DNA of 6,238 nt from Alphaproteobacteria bacterium (GTDB lineage Bacteria > Pseudomonadota > Alphaproteobacteria > Rhizobiales > Aestuariivirgaceae): NCBI GenBank assembly GCA_020441605.1, contig JAGRLX010000431.1:1-6238 (forward strand), given 5' to 3'. This document shows, piece by piece, positions 1 to 6,238 of this stretch. Position numbers and translations under genes: made by a program. How positions within the stretch are numbered: the stretch's first letter is position 1; every line of letters starts with the position of its first letter. The notes beneath the pieces are model-generated. The model had not been told where the DNA came from. It saw only the letters and a list, made by a program, of their open reading frames with translations, and did not search any database.

Positions 1-119
1 GGGTTGCGCAGGGCGCCCGACAGGAAGTTGCCGAAGATGTGGCCCACACCGATACCGGCGCCGCCCATTCCGATACAAGCGATACCGGCACCAATCAGCT
101 TTGCTGCATCTGCTTCCAT
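1..119 (-). CDS. atpE: ATP synthase F0 subunit c, N-terminal half (cut by window edge)
   Basis: Subunit c forms the membrane rotor ring of the F-type ATP synthase; each copy is a two-helix hairpin that carries protons. Reading from the ATG at 119-117 gives [20 protein letters not shown], followed by [20 protein letters not shown]. This is the first transmembrane helix with its dense Gly/Ala pattern (GGAGIGVG), ending at the polar loop (LRNP), where the window stops after about 39 codons. The second helix and its essential proton-binding acidic residue are outside the window and cannot be checked. The start is supported by a strong Shine-Dalgarno site, AAGGAG at 131-126, six bases upstream. 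It lies 41 bp downstream of atpB in the same operon. The family assignment is close to certain. Confidence 0.95.
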   Translation of the reverse strand, partial: MEADAAKLIGAGIACIGMGGAGIGVGHIFGNFLSGALRN

Positions 120-125
120 TTTAGT

Positions 126-131
126 CTCCTT
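126..131 (-). promoter_or_regulatory. Ribosome binding site of atpE
   Basis: AAGGAG on the minus strand with a six-base spacer to the atpE ATG. It is the strongest Shine-Dalgarno match in the window and sits in the short atpB-atpE gap. This fits the known need to make subunit c in large excess over subunit a, although translation rate is an inference. Confidence 0.75.
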
Positions 132-160
132 GGAGTTTTGCGTTGGGTTGTTGGTTGAAA

Positions 161-913
161 TCAATGGCCAGGATGAAGTGCGTCGTTGAGATAGACACAG
201 GTCAGGATGGCGAAGACGAAGGCCTGCAGGAAGGCCACCAGGAACTCGAGAGCGGTGAGGGCCACGGCCATCGCCAGCGGCGCGATCGCTCCGAGGATGC
301 CGCCGAAGCCGAGCGCGCCCAGGCTCACCACGAAGCCGGCGAAGACCTTGAGCACGATGTGCCCGGCCAGCATGTTGCCGAACAGACGAAGGCCGAGGCT
401 GATCGGTCGCGACAGGAAGGAGATGATCTCGATCAGCGAGATGAAGGGCAGGATCACCGCCGGCACGCCATGGGGCACGAAGAGCTTGAACCAGCCAAGC
501 CCGTGCTTGGCGATGCCGACCACGACCACCAGTCCAACCACGAAGACCGCGAGTGCGGCGGTTACGACGACATGGCTGGTGACGGTGAAGAAATACGGGA
601 ACATGCCAAGCATGTTGGCCATGAGGACGAAGGAGAACAGCGAGAAGACCAGAGGAAAGAATTTCTTCCCTTCATGGCCGAGAACCTGGCGCACCATGTT
701 CTCCACGAAACTGTACCACATCTCGCCGATCGACTGCAGCCGGCCGGGCACCAGGGCGCCCTTGGACGAGGCCGCGAGCAGGATGCCGGTCACCGCCGCG
801 ACCGAAAGACCCATGAACAGGGCCGAATTGGTGAAGCTGATCTCCAGCCCTCCGATATGGAAGGGGCCGGCAAGATCTTGGATCTGGAACTGGTGGATCG
901 GATCGTTGGCCAC
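161..913 (-). CDS. atpB: ATP synthase F0 subunit a
   Basis: Subunit a is the stator membrane protein that forms the two proton half-channels against the c ring. The 250-residue product starts [14 protein letters not shown], typical of alphaproteobacterial subunit a, and has several hydrophobic helices (roughly 29-50, 88-108, 114-134, 148-168, 170-195 and 200-240). The signature [14 protein letters not shown] lies near residues 172-185. R176 corresponds to the essential E. coli Arg210, and Q230 to Gln252. H185 and E223 sit at the positions of E. coli Glu219 and His245, that is, swapped. The start is a GTG (913-911): it gives the family-typical N-terminus, lies two bases after the atpI stop, and has GAGGA at 924-920. 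It is followed by atpE. Length and motifs are complete, with no sign of damage. Confidence 0.97.
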   Translation of the reverse strand: MANDPIHQFQIQDLAGPFHIGGLEISFTNSALFMGLSVAAVTGILLAASSKGALVPGRLQSIGEMWYSFVENMVRQVLGHEGKKFFPLVFSLFSFVLMANMLGMFPYFFTVTSHVVVTAALAVFVVGLVVVVGIAKHGLGWFKLFVPHGVPAVILPFISLIEIISFLSRPISLGLRLFGNMLAGHIVLKVFAGFVVSLGALGFGGILGAIAPLAMAVALTALEFLVAFLQAFVFAILTCVYLNDALHPGH

Positions 914-915
914 GA

Positions 916-1323
916 TCAGTCCTCTTCTTCATCATCTGTGACCGCTTGCGGCGGCCGGTTGGAACCAAGCCGCTCCTGTGCCGGTGGAATCCTGTTGGCG
1001 GCGCGCGCCATGTTCAGAATTCCCGCCCCGAAACCCAGGAGCAGAAAGACAATCAATCCAAAGGGCAGCGTGCCGAACAGCCAGTCAACACCATAGCCGA
1101 AAAGCCCGCCAACCAGTGTTCCGGCGACGAATTCGCTCGCGAGCCGGTAGCCTTTGGCATAGCCAGTGGCGCCCTGAAGGCTCGCGGACGGCTTCGCGCT
1201 CTCGGCCTGCTCGGACCTTTCCGCCGCGATCCGGCCTGAAAGATCCTTAAGGCGTTCCGAGAGATCGCCCAGCTCAGATTGGGGGCTGCCGCTCCGCTCT
1301 TTGCCTTTGCGCGGTTCCGTCAT
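916..1323 (-). CDS. atpI: ATP synthase protein I (AtpI/AtpZ-type accessory membrane protein)
   Basis: This is a small accessory protein encoded at the head of F0 operons; in some bacteria it has been linked to c-ring assembly or Mg2+ supply, and it is not a structural subunit of the finished enzyme. The 135-residue product has a charged, Lys/Glu/Ser-rich N-terminal half (1-55), two membrane helices (about 62-83 and 86-107) joined by a very short turn (LFGTLP), and a tail ending in the acidic run DDEEED. The segment [20 protein letters not shown] and the following [13 protein letters not shown] are typical of the AtpI/AtpZ family. The ATG at 1323-1321 has GGAAGG at 1338-1333 upstream. The gene ends two bases before the atpB start. 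Assignment rests on motifs plus position; the exact role in this organism is not shown. Confidence 0.92.
   Translation of the reverse strand: MTEPRKGKERSGSPQSELGDLSERLKDLSGRIAAERSEQAESAKPSASLQGATGYAKGYRLASEFVAGTLVGGLFGYGVDWLFGTLPFGLIVFLLLGFGAGILNMARAANRIPPAQERLGSNRPPQAVTDDEEED
920..924 (-). promoter_or_regulatory. Ribosome binding site deciding the GTG start of atpB
   Basis: GAGGA on the minus strand, six bases before the GTG at 913-911 and embedded in the last codons of atpI. No in-frame ATG gives a better family-like N-terminus, so this site supports the GTG start and suggests translational coupling to atpI. Confidence 0.6.
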
Positions 1324-1332
1324 GTGTTACGA

Positions 1333-1338
1333 CCTTCC
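1333..1338 (-). promoter_or_regulatory. Ribosome binding site of atpI
   Basis: GGAAGG on the minus strand, nine bases before the atpI ATG. The spacing is a little long but acceptable, and no competing start fits the reading frame better. Confidence 0.5.
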
Positions 1339-1386
1339 GGGCAAACGTTAAGCGCGCTCGGAAAGTCCCCCTCCCAAAGCGCGCCC

Positions 1387-1415
1387 TTCTTAGTGACGGG
1401 AACAGATTGTGTCAA
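1387..1415 (-). promoter_or_regulatory. Candidate sigma-70-type promoter of the atpI-atpB-atpE operon
   Basis: On the minus strand a perfect -35 hexamer TTGACA (1415-1410) is followed by a 17-bp spacer and TAAGAA (1392-1387) as the -10. The -35 matches the consensus fully; the -10 matches only three of six bases, which is common in alphaproteobacterial housekeeping promoters. Transcription would start near 1380, giving a 5' leader of about 57 bases before atpI. It lies in the only sizeable non-coding gap of the window and points into the F0 genes. Promoter activity itself is inferred. Confidence 0.65.
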
Positions 1416-1429
1416 GAAATGGATTCTGA

Positions 1430-1450
1430 TTCTAAGCTGTTGATTTAGAA
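1430..1450. repeat. AT-rich inverted repeat upstream of the atp promoter
   Basis: The plus strand reads TTCTAA (1430-1435), nine bases, then TTAGAA (1445-1450): a perfect six-base inverted repeat. It is overlapped by a second, TTGAT (1440-1444) and ATCAA (1452-1456), and flanked by a tandem duplication of GATTCT (1422-1433). The centre lies about 60 bp upstream of the predicted transcription start, a place where activators commonly bind. It may be a regulator site or simply an AT-rich upstream element; no regulator can be named. Confidence 0.3.
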
Positions 1451-1481
1451 GATCAATCACAGGCCATCCCGCGCTGCGTCG

Positions 1482-1499
1482 AAAAGTCCGGCAAGCCGG
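1482..1499 (-). terminator. Weak candidate terminator after the HAD gene
   Basis: Seven bases after the HAD gene stop the minus strand has CCGG, a four-base loop CTTG, CCGG, then AC and TTTT. It is in the right place, but the stem is only four pairs and the T run is short, so it may be weak or not a terminator. If it fails, the smc/VanW-family/HAD transcript could read into the atp operon. Confidence 0.25.
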
Positions 1500-1505
1500 C
1501 TGATT

Positions 1506-2102
1506 CTACAGCAATCCCTCGGCCTGCAATGCCGCCCGGAGGTTCTCCGGACTGGTGAAATGATGGGCCTTCATGCCGACGGCCTGGGCGCCGGCGACGT
1601 TCTTCGGGCTGTCGTCAATGAACAGGCTCGTCGAAGCCTCGAGCCCGTTGCGGTCGAGCAGCAGCCGGTAGATCGCAGGGTCCGGCTTCACCAACCGCTC
1701 GTCGCCCGAGACCACGATGTCATGGAAATGCTCGAGGAAGCCATAGCGTGCCCGGGTTTCGCGGAATTTGTCCTGATTCCAGTTGGTGATGGCATAGAGC
1801 GGCGCGCCTCTCGATTTCAGTTCCTCGAGGATCATGACCGAACCATCGATGGCATGGGTGAGCGTCTCATGCCAGCGGTGGTGATAGGCTGCGATCGCCT
1901 CGGCATGGTCGGGATGGCGGGTGGTGGCTTCTTCCACGGCATCGGCAAAGCTGCGGCCCCGGTCCTGTTCAAGATTCCAGGACGGCGGGCAGACATGGGT
2001 GAGAAACCACTCGACCTCGTCCTCGGTGGCGAAGATCTTGCGGTAGAGTACCCGCGGGTCCCAATGCAGCAAGACGTTACCGATGTCGAAGACGATGTTC
2101 AT
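1506..2102 (-). CDS. HAD-superfamily hydrolase, subfamily IA (YihX-like phosphatase)
   Basis: This is probably a soluble cytoplasmic phosphatase acting on a small phosphorylated metabolite; the substrate cannot be read from the sequence. The 198-residue product has all four HAD motifs: motif I FDIGNVL with nucleophile D6, motif II ITNWN around T106, motif III K139 in VKPDP, and motif IV FIDDSPKN with D163 and D164. The region between motifs I and II (about 15-95) is the helical cap typical of subfamily IA. The second Asp of the usual DxD in motif I is Gly8, as in E. coli YihX, a glucose-1-phosphate phosphatase of about the same length. The ATG at 2102-2100 overlaps the TGA of the VanW-family gene (ATGA), with GGAG at 2117-2114 upstream, so coupled translation is likely. 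Automated labels might say haloacid dehalogenase, but nothing here supports dehalogenation. Confidence 0.93.
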   Translation of the reverse strand: MNIVFDIGNVLLHWDPRVLYRKIFATEDEVEWFLTHVCPPSWNLEQDRGRSFADAVEEATTRHPDHAEAIAAYHHRWHETLTHAIDGSVMILEELKSRGAPLYAITNWNQDKFRETRARYGFLEHFHDIVVSGDERLVKPDPAIYRLLLDRNGLEASTSLFIDDSPKNVAGAQAVGMKAHHFTSPENLRAALQAEGLL

Positions 2103-2923
2103 GAGGAAGCCTGCTCCAGAAAGGGTTGATACATCATGATGGCATGGTTCTCGGTGACGAACTCCTCGCCCAGGTCCGTGCCGCTCACCGCATCGTGGCG
2201 TGTCCGCCAGATTTCATTGTGGCGAGAATAACCGCCCCACCATTCGTGCCGCATCATGTGATTGCGCTCGGCGATGGCGAAGCGGACGCGTTGTGGCACC
2301 GTCGCGCGCCATTCGCCACACAGATCTTTCCCCTCTACGAGCAGCCGGAGTTGATAGGTGTCGGGCGTGCGGTTCTCGATCTGCAGGTCGATGTAGTTCC
2401 ATGCGCAGGTTGCGCCGGAGCCGAAGGGCTGGGTGCGGCCCGAATCCGGAAAGACATCAAAACCATGGCGCCACCGTTCGATGACTGTCAACTCGGTGTG
2501 GATGGTCATCCAGTAGATCAGGTTGGTCATCTGGCACAGGCCTCCGCCCATGCCTTGGGTGATCCGGCCGTTGTTCAGCACCATGCCCACCTTGAAGCCG
2601 CGTGACGCCTTGGGCTTGCCGACCATCCGCCTGAAGGAAAACACCTCCCCCGGCTTTAGGATAAGACCATCGATGCACGAGGCCGCGACACCCAGCGAGG
2701 CGACTTTGTTGTGCTGCAGCCACATATCGACGCCGCGCAATTCACGCAGCATCGGCGTGCGATGGCTGGCATGCAGATGGCCGAGGGGGCCGGCACTGCG
2801 CTGGCGAGCGAAAGTCTTTCCCGATGCGTGCCATTCGATGCGCCGCTGGGTGATGAACCAGGCCTTGCCGAGAGCGAGGCGCAGAGGTGAGCGATGACGT
2901 GGCTTTTCCACCTTGGCAGGCAT
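2099..2923 (-). CDS. VanW-family protein, function unknown
   Basis: The 274-residue product carries a VanW domain at about 88-205: LKPGEVFSFRRMVGKP, then GFKVGMVLNNGR, the hallmark GGGLCQMTNLIYW (126-138, Cys130), HTELTVIERWRHGFDVFPD and WNYIDLQIENRT. The name comes from vanW of VanB-type vancomycin-resistance clusters, but the family is widespread in bacteria without that resistance and its biochemical activity is not established; this copy should not be read as a resistance gene. The N-terminal 85 residues are basic and lack a signal peptide or membrane helix, so the protein looks cytoplasmic, unlike many Gram-positive relatives. The C-terminal 70 residues are rich in His, Trp and Arg and are unassigned. 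The start ATG (2923-2921) has GAGGGA at 2937-2932. It lies 30 bp after smc and overlaps the HAD gene by four bases. Confidence 0.9.
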   Translation of the reverse strand: MPAKVEKPRHRSPLRLALGKAWFITQRRIEWHASGKTFARQRSAGPLGHLHASHRTPMLRELRGVDMWLQHNKVASLGVAASCIDGLILKPGEVFSFRRMVGKPKASRGFKVGMVLNNGRITQGMGGGLCQMTNLIYWMTIHTELTVIERWRHGFDVFPDSGRTQPFGSGATCAWNYIDLQIENRTPDTYQLRLLVEGKDLCGEWRATVPQRVRFAIAERNHMMRHEWWGGYSRHNEIWRTRHDAVSGTDLGEEFVTENHAIMMYQPFLEQASS

Positions 2924-2931
2924 GACGTCAG

Positions 2932-2937
2932 TCCCTC
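2932..2937 (-). promoter_or_regulatory. Ribosome binding site of the VanW-family gene
   Basis: GAGGGA on the minus strand, eight bases before the ATG at 2923-2921, inside the 30-bp gap after smc. It supports this start over internal methionines. The gap is too short to hold a separate promoter with confidence, so the gene probably relies on transcription from smc or further upstream. Confidence 0.6.
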
Positions 2938-2953
2938 ATGGTTCACTTGTATG

Positions 2954-5900
2954 CTAGCTGGCGATAGCCATCGATTCAGCTTCCTGCAAATTCACCGAGA
3001 CCAGCTGCGACACACCACGTTCCATCATGGTGACACCGAAGAGACGGTGCATGCGTGCCATGGTCAGGGCATGGTGGGTAATGATCAGGAAGCGCGTGTC
3101 GGTCCGCTCCAGCATCGCGTCCAGCAGGTTGCAGAAACGCTCGACATTGTGGTCGTCGAGCGGCGCGTCCACTTCGTCGAGCACGCAGATCGGAGAGGGA
3201 TTGGTGAGGAACACCGCGAAAATAAGCGACAGCGCGGTAAGCGTCTGCTCGCCGCCCGACAGCAGCGACAGGGTCGTCGGCTTCTTGCCCGGCGGATTGG
3301 CGATAATTTCGAGTCCCGCTTCGAGCGGATCGTCGGATTCGATCAACTGCAGCTCCGCCTTGCCGCCGCCGAACAGTGTCGTGAACAGTTCGCCGAACTT
3401 GGTATTCACCGTGTCGAAGGCATCGATGAGTCGCTGGCGGCCCTCGCGGTTGAGGCTCGAGATGGCGCCCCTGAGCTTGTTGATCGCCTGAACCAGGTCG
3501 TCGCGCTCCTTGATCAGGCCCTCGAGCTGCCTGGCCACGTCCACTGCTTCCTGGTCAGCACGGAGGTTGACACCACCGAGCCGCTCGCGATCTTCGCGAA
3601 GCCCCAGGAGCCGGTGCTCGATGGCCTCGGCGGACCCGATCTTGTCCAGTTCCAGCCCAGCCGTGGACAGAACCTCGCCCGGCGCACACTGCAACATTTC
3701 GCCGATGCGGCGCTCGCAAGACTCCTGGCGTTGACGGCTGGCCTCCAGCCTCGCCCCGAGCCTTGCATGGTCCTCACGCGATGTCGAAAGCAGTTCCTGG
3801 GCGGCGCGCAGGTCCTGGTCGGCTGCCCTCAGGGCGTTTTCACCAGCCGCGAGGGCGTCGGACGCGGCCTTGCGCTCGGCCTCGGCCTCGGCCAGGGTGT
3901 TCATCAGCTTGAGACGCTTGTCGGCAAGCTGCTGCGGGAGTGCGGCAAGTTCGAGCACCACGGCGCGGGTCTCTTCCGCCCGCACGCCGAGCGATTCGAT
4001 CTGCTCGGCGGCCTTCGCGGCCCGCCCGGTCCATTGGTTGCGCTCGTTTTCGATCATCTTGATCCGGTCGCTGCGCAGCTTGGCTTCGCGCTCAAGGCCA
4101 TCATGCCGGGCGCGGGCTTCAGCATAGGCTGCCCGGTCGCGGTTCACCGTGTCGCGCAGTTGTGCAAGCTCGGTCTGCAGCGCATCCAGCACCGGCAGGG
4201 CGGCAGCCTCTGCGGTAGCGCTTTCGAACTGGCCGCGGGCTTCGCCGAGAGATTGTTCGATGCGGCGCTGGGCCTCGTCCAGGGCACTGGTCTGGGCCAG
4301 TTGCTCGGCCACCTGGCGTTCGTGGTTGGCAAGCGCCCGACGGGCGAAATCCACCGCCGAGTTTGCGGCCCGCGCGGCCTCACGCCGGTCCCGTTCCACC
4401 CTCACGGCGGTCTCGACGGCGGTACGGGATGCATCGAAACTCGCTTTGGCCTCTTCCGCGGCCTTCGCGGCCTCGCCCATTTCCGTCTCGAGCGAGGACA
4501 GCCGATTGCGCTCGGCCAATCGTTTGGCGGCCGCGCTCGGCGCATCGGCCGCGGCGGTGAATCCGTCCCAGCGCCAGACGTCGCCCTCGCGCGACACCAG
4601 CCGCTGGCCCGGCTTCAACTGTGGCTGCAGCGCCTGGCCCAGGGCCTTGGACACCACGCCGATATGCGACAGACGCCGCCGCAACGCCGGTGGCGCCTCG
4701 ACGAACTGGGCAAGAGCCCAGGCCCCATCGGGCAGCGGCATCGTCTGCTCCAGGGGCGGAAGGCCGCGCCAATGGACCGGCGCGCCCTCGTCGGCCGAGG
4801 CATCGATATCGTCACCAAGGGCGGCACCGAGCGCAGTCTCATAGCCTTGCGTGACCCTGAGCGAGTCGATCAGCGGCGGCCACAATTCGCCGCCGCCGGC
4901 CTTCAGTAAATTGCTCAGTGTACGGACTTCAGTCTGTAGCCGGTCGGCCTTGCGCCGCGCCTCGTCATGCAGGTTACGCGCTTCCGCCTCGGCCAGGCGG
5001 GCGCTACGCACGCTGGCCTCGGCCTCGCCCGCGGCGGTTTCGGAAGCACTCGCCGTGGCTACGGCGGTCTCGACCGCGGCGGCAAGCTTCTCGCCGTCGC
5101 CCTCGATCGCATAGCGGGCCATCAATGCTTCGCGGCGAGCGGTCGTTTCAGCCGCTTCGCGCTCGAGCTTGGCGAGGCGGGCCTTCTGGTCGTCGATGGT
5201 TCGCAGGATGGCGTTGCGCCGGGCCGTGAGCTCGGACAGCCGCGCATTGGCCTGGTCTGCGGCTTCCTGCGAGCGCGCCAGGGCCTCGGCCGCGGTCTGC
5301 AGGGCCACGGCAGCTTCCGCTCTGATATCCGTGTCGCTGCCCTGAAGCGCCTCGAGGCCTTCATTTTCCTCGGCCAGGCGGGCCAGAACCCGGTCGGTGT
5401 CGTTGAGCAAGTCCTGCTCGCGCGACAGGTCGCTGTTAATCTGGGCCATCCGCTGGTCCAGTTCACCACGCCGGGCCTCGGCACGGCGCTCTTCCTCGTC
5501 CAGCGCAGTCCGTTCGTGCGACACGCGCTGCAGCACCGCGGCGCGGATCGCCTCCTGTTCGCGCAGGCCGGGAAGATCTTCACCAAGCGCATCGCGCAAC
5601 CGCAGTTTCTCGGACGCGGAACGGGTGTGTTCGGCCAGAAGGCGGGTGGCTTCGTCGAGCGCAACCGCGTCACGGGTCGCCGCTTCGGAAGCATCTTTCC
5701 AGGCGACATAGAGGCCCGCCGCCTCGAGCCGCCGGATCTCGGCAGAAAGCTGCTTGTATTTCGTCGCCTGGCGCGCCTGCCGTTTCAGGCTGTTGAGCTG
5801 GGTTTCGAGCTGCGCCGTAACGTCGTCCAGGCGCGTGAGATTCTGTTCGGCCGCGCGCAGCTTGAGCTCGGCTTCGTGGCGCCTTGTATGGAGGCCGGTG

Positions 5901-6238
5901 ATGCCGGCGGCCTCTTCGAGGATCAACCGGCGGGCCTGGGGCTTGGCATTGATGATCTCGCCGATCTGACCCTGGCGCACCAGGGCGGGCGACCGGGCGC
6001 CGGTGGACGCATCGGCGAAGAGCAGCTGCACATCGCGAGCCCGCACGTCCTTGCCGTTGATGCGATAGGCGGAACCCGCCTCGCGCTCGATCCGCCGGGA
6101 AATCTCCAGCGTCTCATGGGCGGCATATTGTAGCGGGCCATCGCCGCTATCGTTCATCATGGTGACGACCACTTCTGCCATGTTGCGGGCGGGCCGCTGC
6201 GTGGTGCCGGAAAAGATCACGTCGTCCATGCCGGACGC
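2954..6238 (-). CDS. smc: Chromosome segregation protein SMC (5' end outside window)
   Basis: SMC is the ATP-driven DNA-loop-extruding ATPase that, with ScpA and ScpB, compacts and separates the chromosome. The frame stays open to the right edge (ASG before MDDVIFSG), so the ATG-start reading of 1,091 residues is not the true start; about 60 N-terminal residues including Walker A should lie outside. Counting from that Met, the visible order is: rest of the N-lobe with YRINGKDVRARDV and the Q-loop VRQGQI (Q86), EEAAGI; a long Ala/Glu/Arg-rich coiled coil (about 115-440); the hinge (about 442-562, starting GELWPPL, with ALGAALGDD); the return coiled coil (about 565-900); and the C-lobe with signature LSGGEQ (990-995), Walker B ICVLDE (D1018, E1019), D-loop DAPLD and switch His in THH (1052-1053). 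All catalytic motifs seen are intact. It ends in TAG, 30 bp before the VanW-family gene. Confidence 0.98.
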   Translation of the reverse strand, partial: ASGMDDVIFSGTTQRPARNMAEVVVTMMNDSGDGPLQYAAHETLEISRRIEREAGSAYRINGKDVRARDVQLLFADASTGARSPALVRQGQIGEIINAKPQARRLILEEAAGITGLHTRRHEAELKLRAAEQNLTRLDDVTAQLETQLNSLKRQARQATKYKQLSAEIRRLEAAGLYVAWKDASEAATRDAVALDEATRLLAEHTRSASEKLRLRDALGEDLPGLREQEAIRAAVLQRVSHERTALDEEERRAEARRGELDQRMAQINSDLSREQDLLNDTDRVLARLAEENEGLEALQGSDTDIRAEAAVALQTAAEALARSQEAADQANARLSELTARRNAILRTIDDQKARLAKLEREAAETTARREALMARYAIEGDGEKLAAAVETAVATASASETAAGEAEASVRSARLAEAEARNLHDEARRKADRLQTEVRTLSNLLKAGGGELWPPLIDSLRVTQGYETALGAALGDDIDASADEGAPVHWRGLPPLEQTMPLPDGAWALAQFVEAPPALRRRLSHIGVVSKALGQALQPQLKPGQRLVSREGDVWRWDGFTAAADAPSAAAKRLAERNRLSSLETEMGEAAKAAEEAKASFDASRTAVETAVRVERDRREAARAANSAVDFARRALANHERQVAEQLAQTSALDEAQRRIEQSLGEARGQFESATAEAAALPVLDALQTELAQLRDTVNRDRAAYAEARARHDGLEREAKLRSDRIKMIENERNQWTGRAAKAAEQIESLGVRAEETRAVVLELAALPQQLADKRLKLMNTLAEAEAERKAASDALAAGENALRAADQDLRAAQELLSTSREDHARLGARLEASRQRQESCERRIGEMLQCAPGEVLSTAGLELDKIGSAEAIEHRLLGLREDRERLGGVNLRADQEAVDVARQLEGLIKERDDLVQAINKLRGAISSLNREGRQRLIDAFDTVNTKFGELFTTLFGGGKAELQLIESDDPLEAGLEIIANPPGKKPTTLSLLSGGEQTLTALSLIFAVFLTNPSPICVLDEVDAPLDDHNVERFCNLLDAMLERTDTRFLIITHHALTMARMHRLFGVTMMERGVSQLVSVNLQEAESMAIAS

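Noticed and set aside
143..1096. A 317-codon open frame on the plus strand covering atpB and part of atpI
   Set aside because: It is highly charged (Glu/His/Asp/Arg), as expected from reading the complement of hydrophobic membrane-protein codons, and it conflicts with two certain genes.
2099..2923. Reading the VanW-family gene as vancomycin resistance
   Set aside because: None of the required ligase, dehydrogenase, dipeptidase or two-component genes is present, and the family is widespread outside resistance clusters.
2923..2930. The perfect palindrome TGACGTCA overlapping the VanW-family start codon
   Set aside because: A single eight-base palindrome is expected by chance, and there is no second copy or promoter around it.
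2894..4909. A 671-codon open frame on the plus strand opposite smc
   Set aside because: It is antisense to smc, whose motifs and frame are unambiguous. Its translation is low-complexity Arg/Gly/Leu/His text with no recognisable domain; such shadow frames are common in GC-rich coding DNA.
4510..4910. The non-coiled segment in the middle of smc as an inserted foreign domain
   Set aside because: It sits midway between two long coiled coils, has about the expected size, and matches the usual position and style of the SMC hinge.
4967..6133. A 388-codon open frame on the plus strand opposite the N-terminal part of smc
   Set aside because: Same reasoning: it mirrors the smc codon pattern, has no family motif, and has no convincing ribosome binding site or promoter.

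Overview
The window is a GC-rich, gene-dense chromosomal segment that looks alphaproteobacterial. The evidence is the protein character: an F0 subunit a beginning MANDPIHQF, a very glycine-rich subunit c, and a long SMC protein with the VRQGQI and LSGGEQ motifs. The arrangement also fits, because a stand-alone F0 cluster (atpI-atpB-atpE) without F1 genes is the split ATP-synthase layout known in that class. I cannot name the genus.

All six genes lie on the minus strand, so transcription runs from high to low coordinates. From 6238 to 2954 is most of smc, the chromosome-condensation ATPase; its 5' end, including the Walker A region, lies beyond the window. Thirty bases later comes a VanW-family protein of unknown function (2923-2099). 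Its stop codon overlaps the start of a HAD-superfamily phosphatase-like gene (2102-1506) in an ATGA junction. These three could be one transcript, and the last two are almost certainly translationally coupled.

A 182-bp non-coding gap (1324-1505) holds the best promoter candidate in the window: TTGACA, a 17-bp spacer, then TAAGAA, on the minus strand. It reads into the F0 operon: atpI (1323-916), atpB (913-161, GTG start) and the first half of atpE (119 to beyond the left edge). AtpB and AtpE form the membrane proton path and rotor ring of ATP synthase, and AtpI is the small accessory membrane protein usually encoded at the head of the operon. An AT-rich inverted repeat just upstream of the promoter is a possible regulator site.

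I see no RNA genes, mobile elements, CRISPR arrays or signs of recent transfer. Long open frames on the plus strand are antisense shadows of the real genes. The window is mostly housekeeping. The less ordinary points are the VanW-family/HAD pair behind smc, the lack of an export signal on the VanW-family protein, the possible regulatory site ahead of the atp promoter, and the reciprocal His/Glu arrangement in subunit a.
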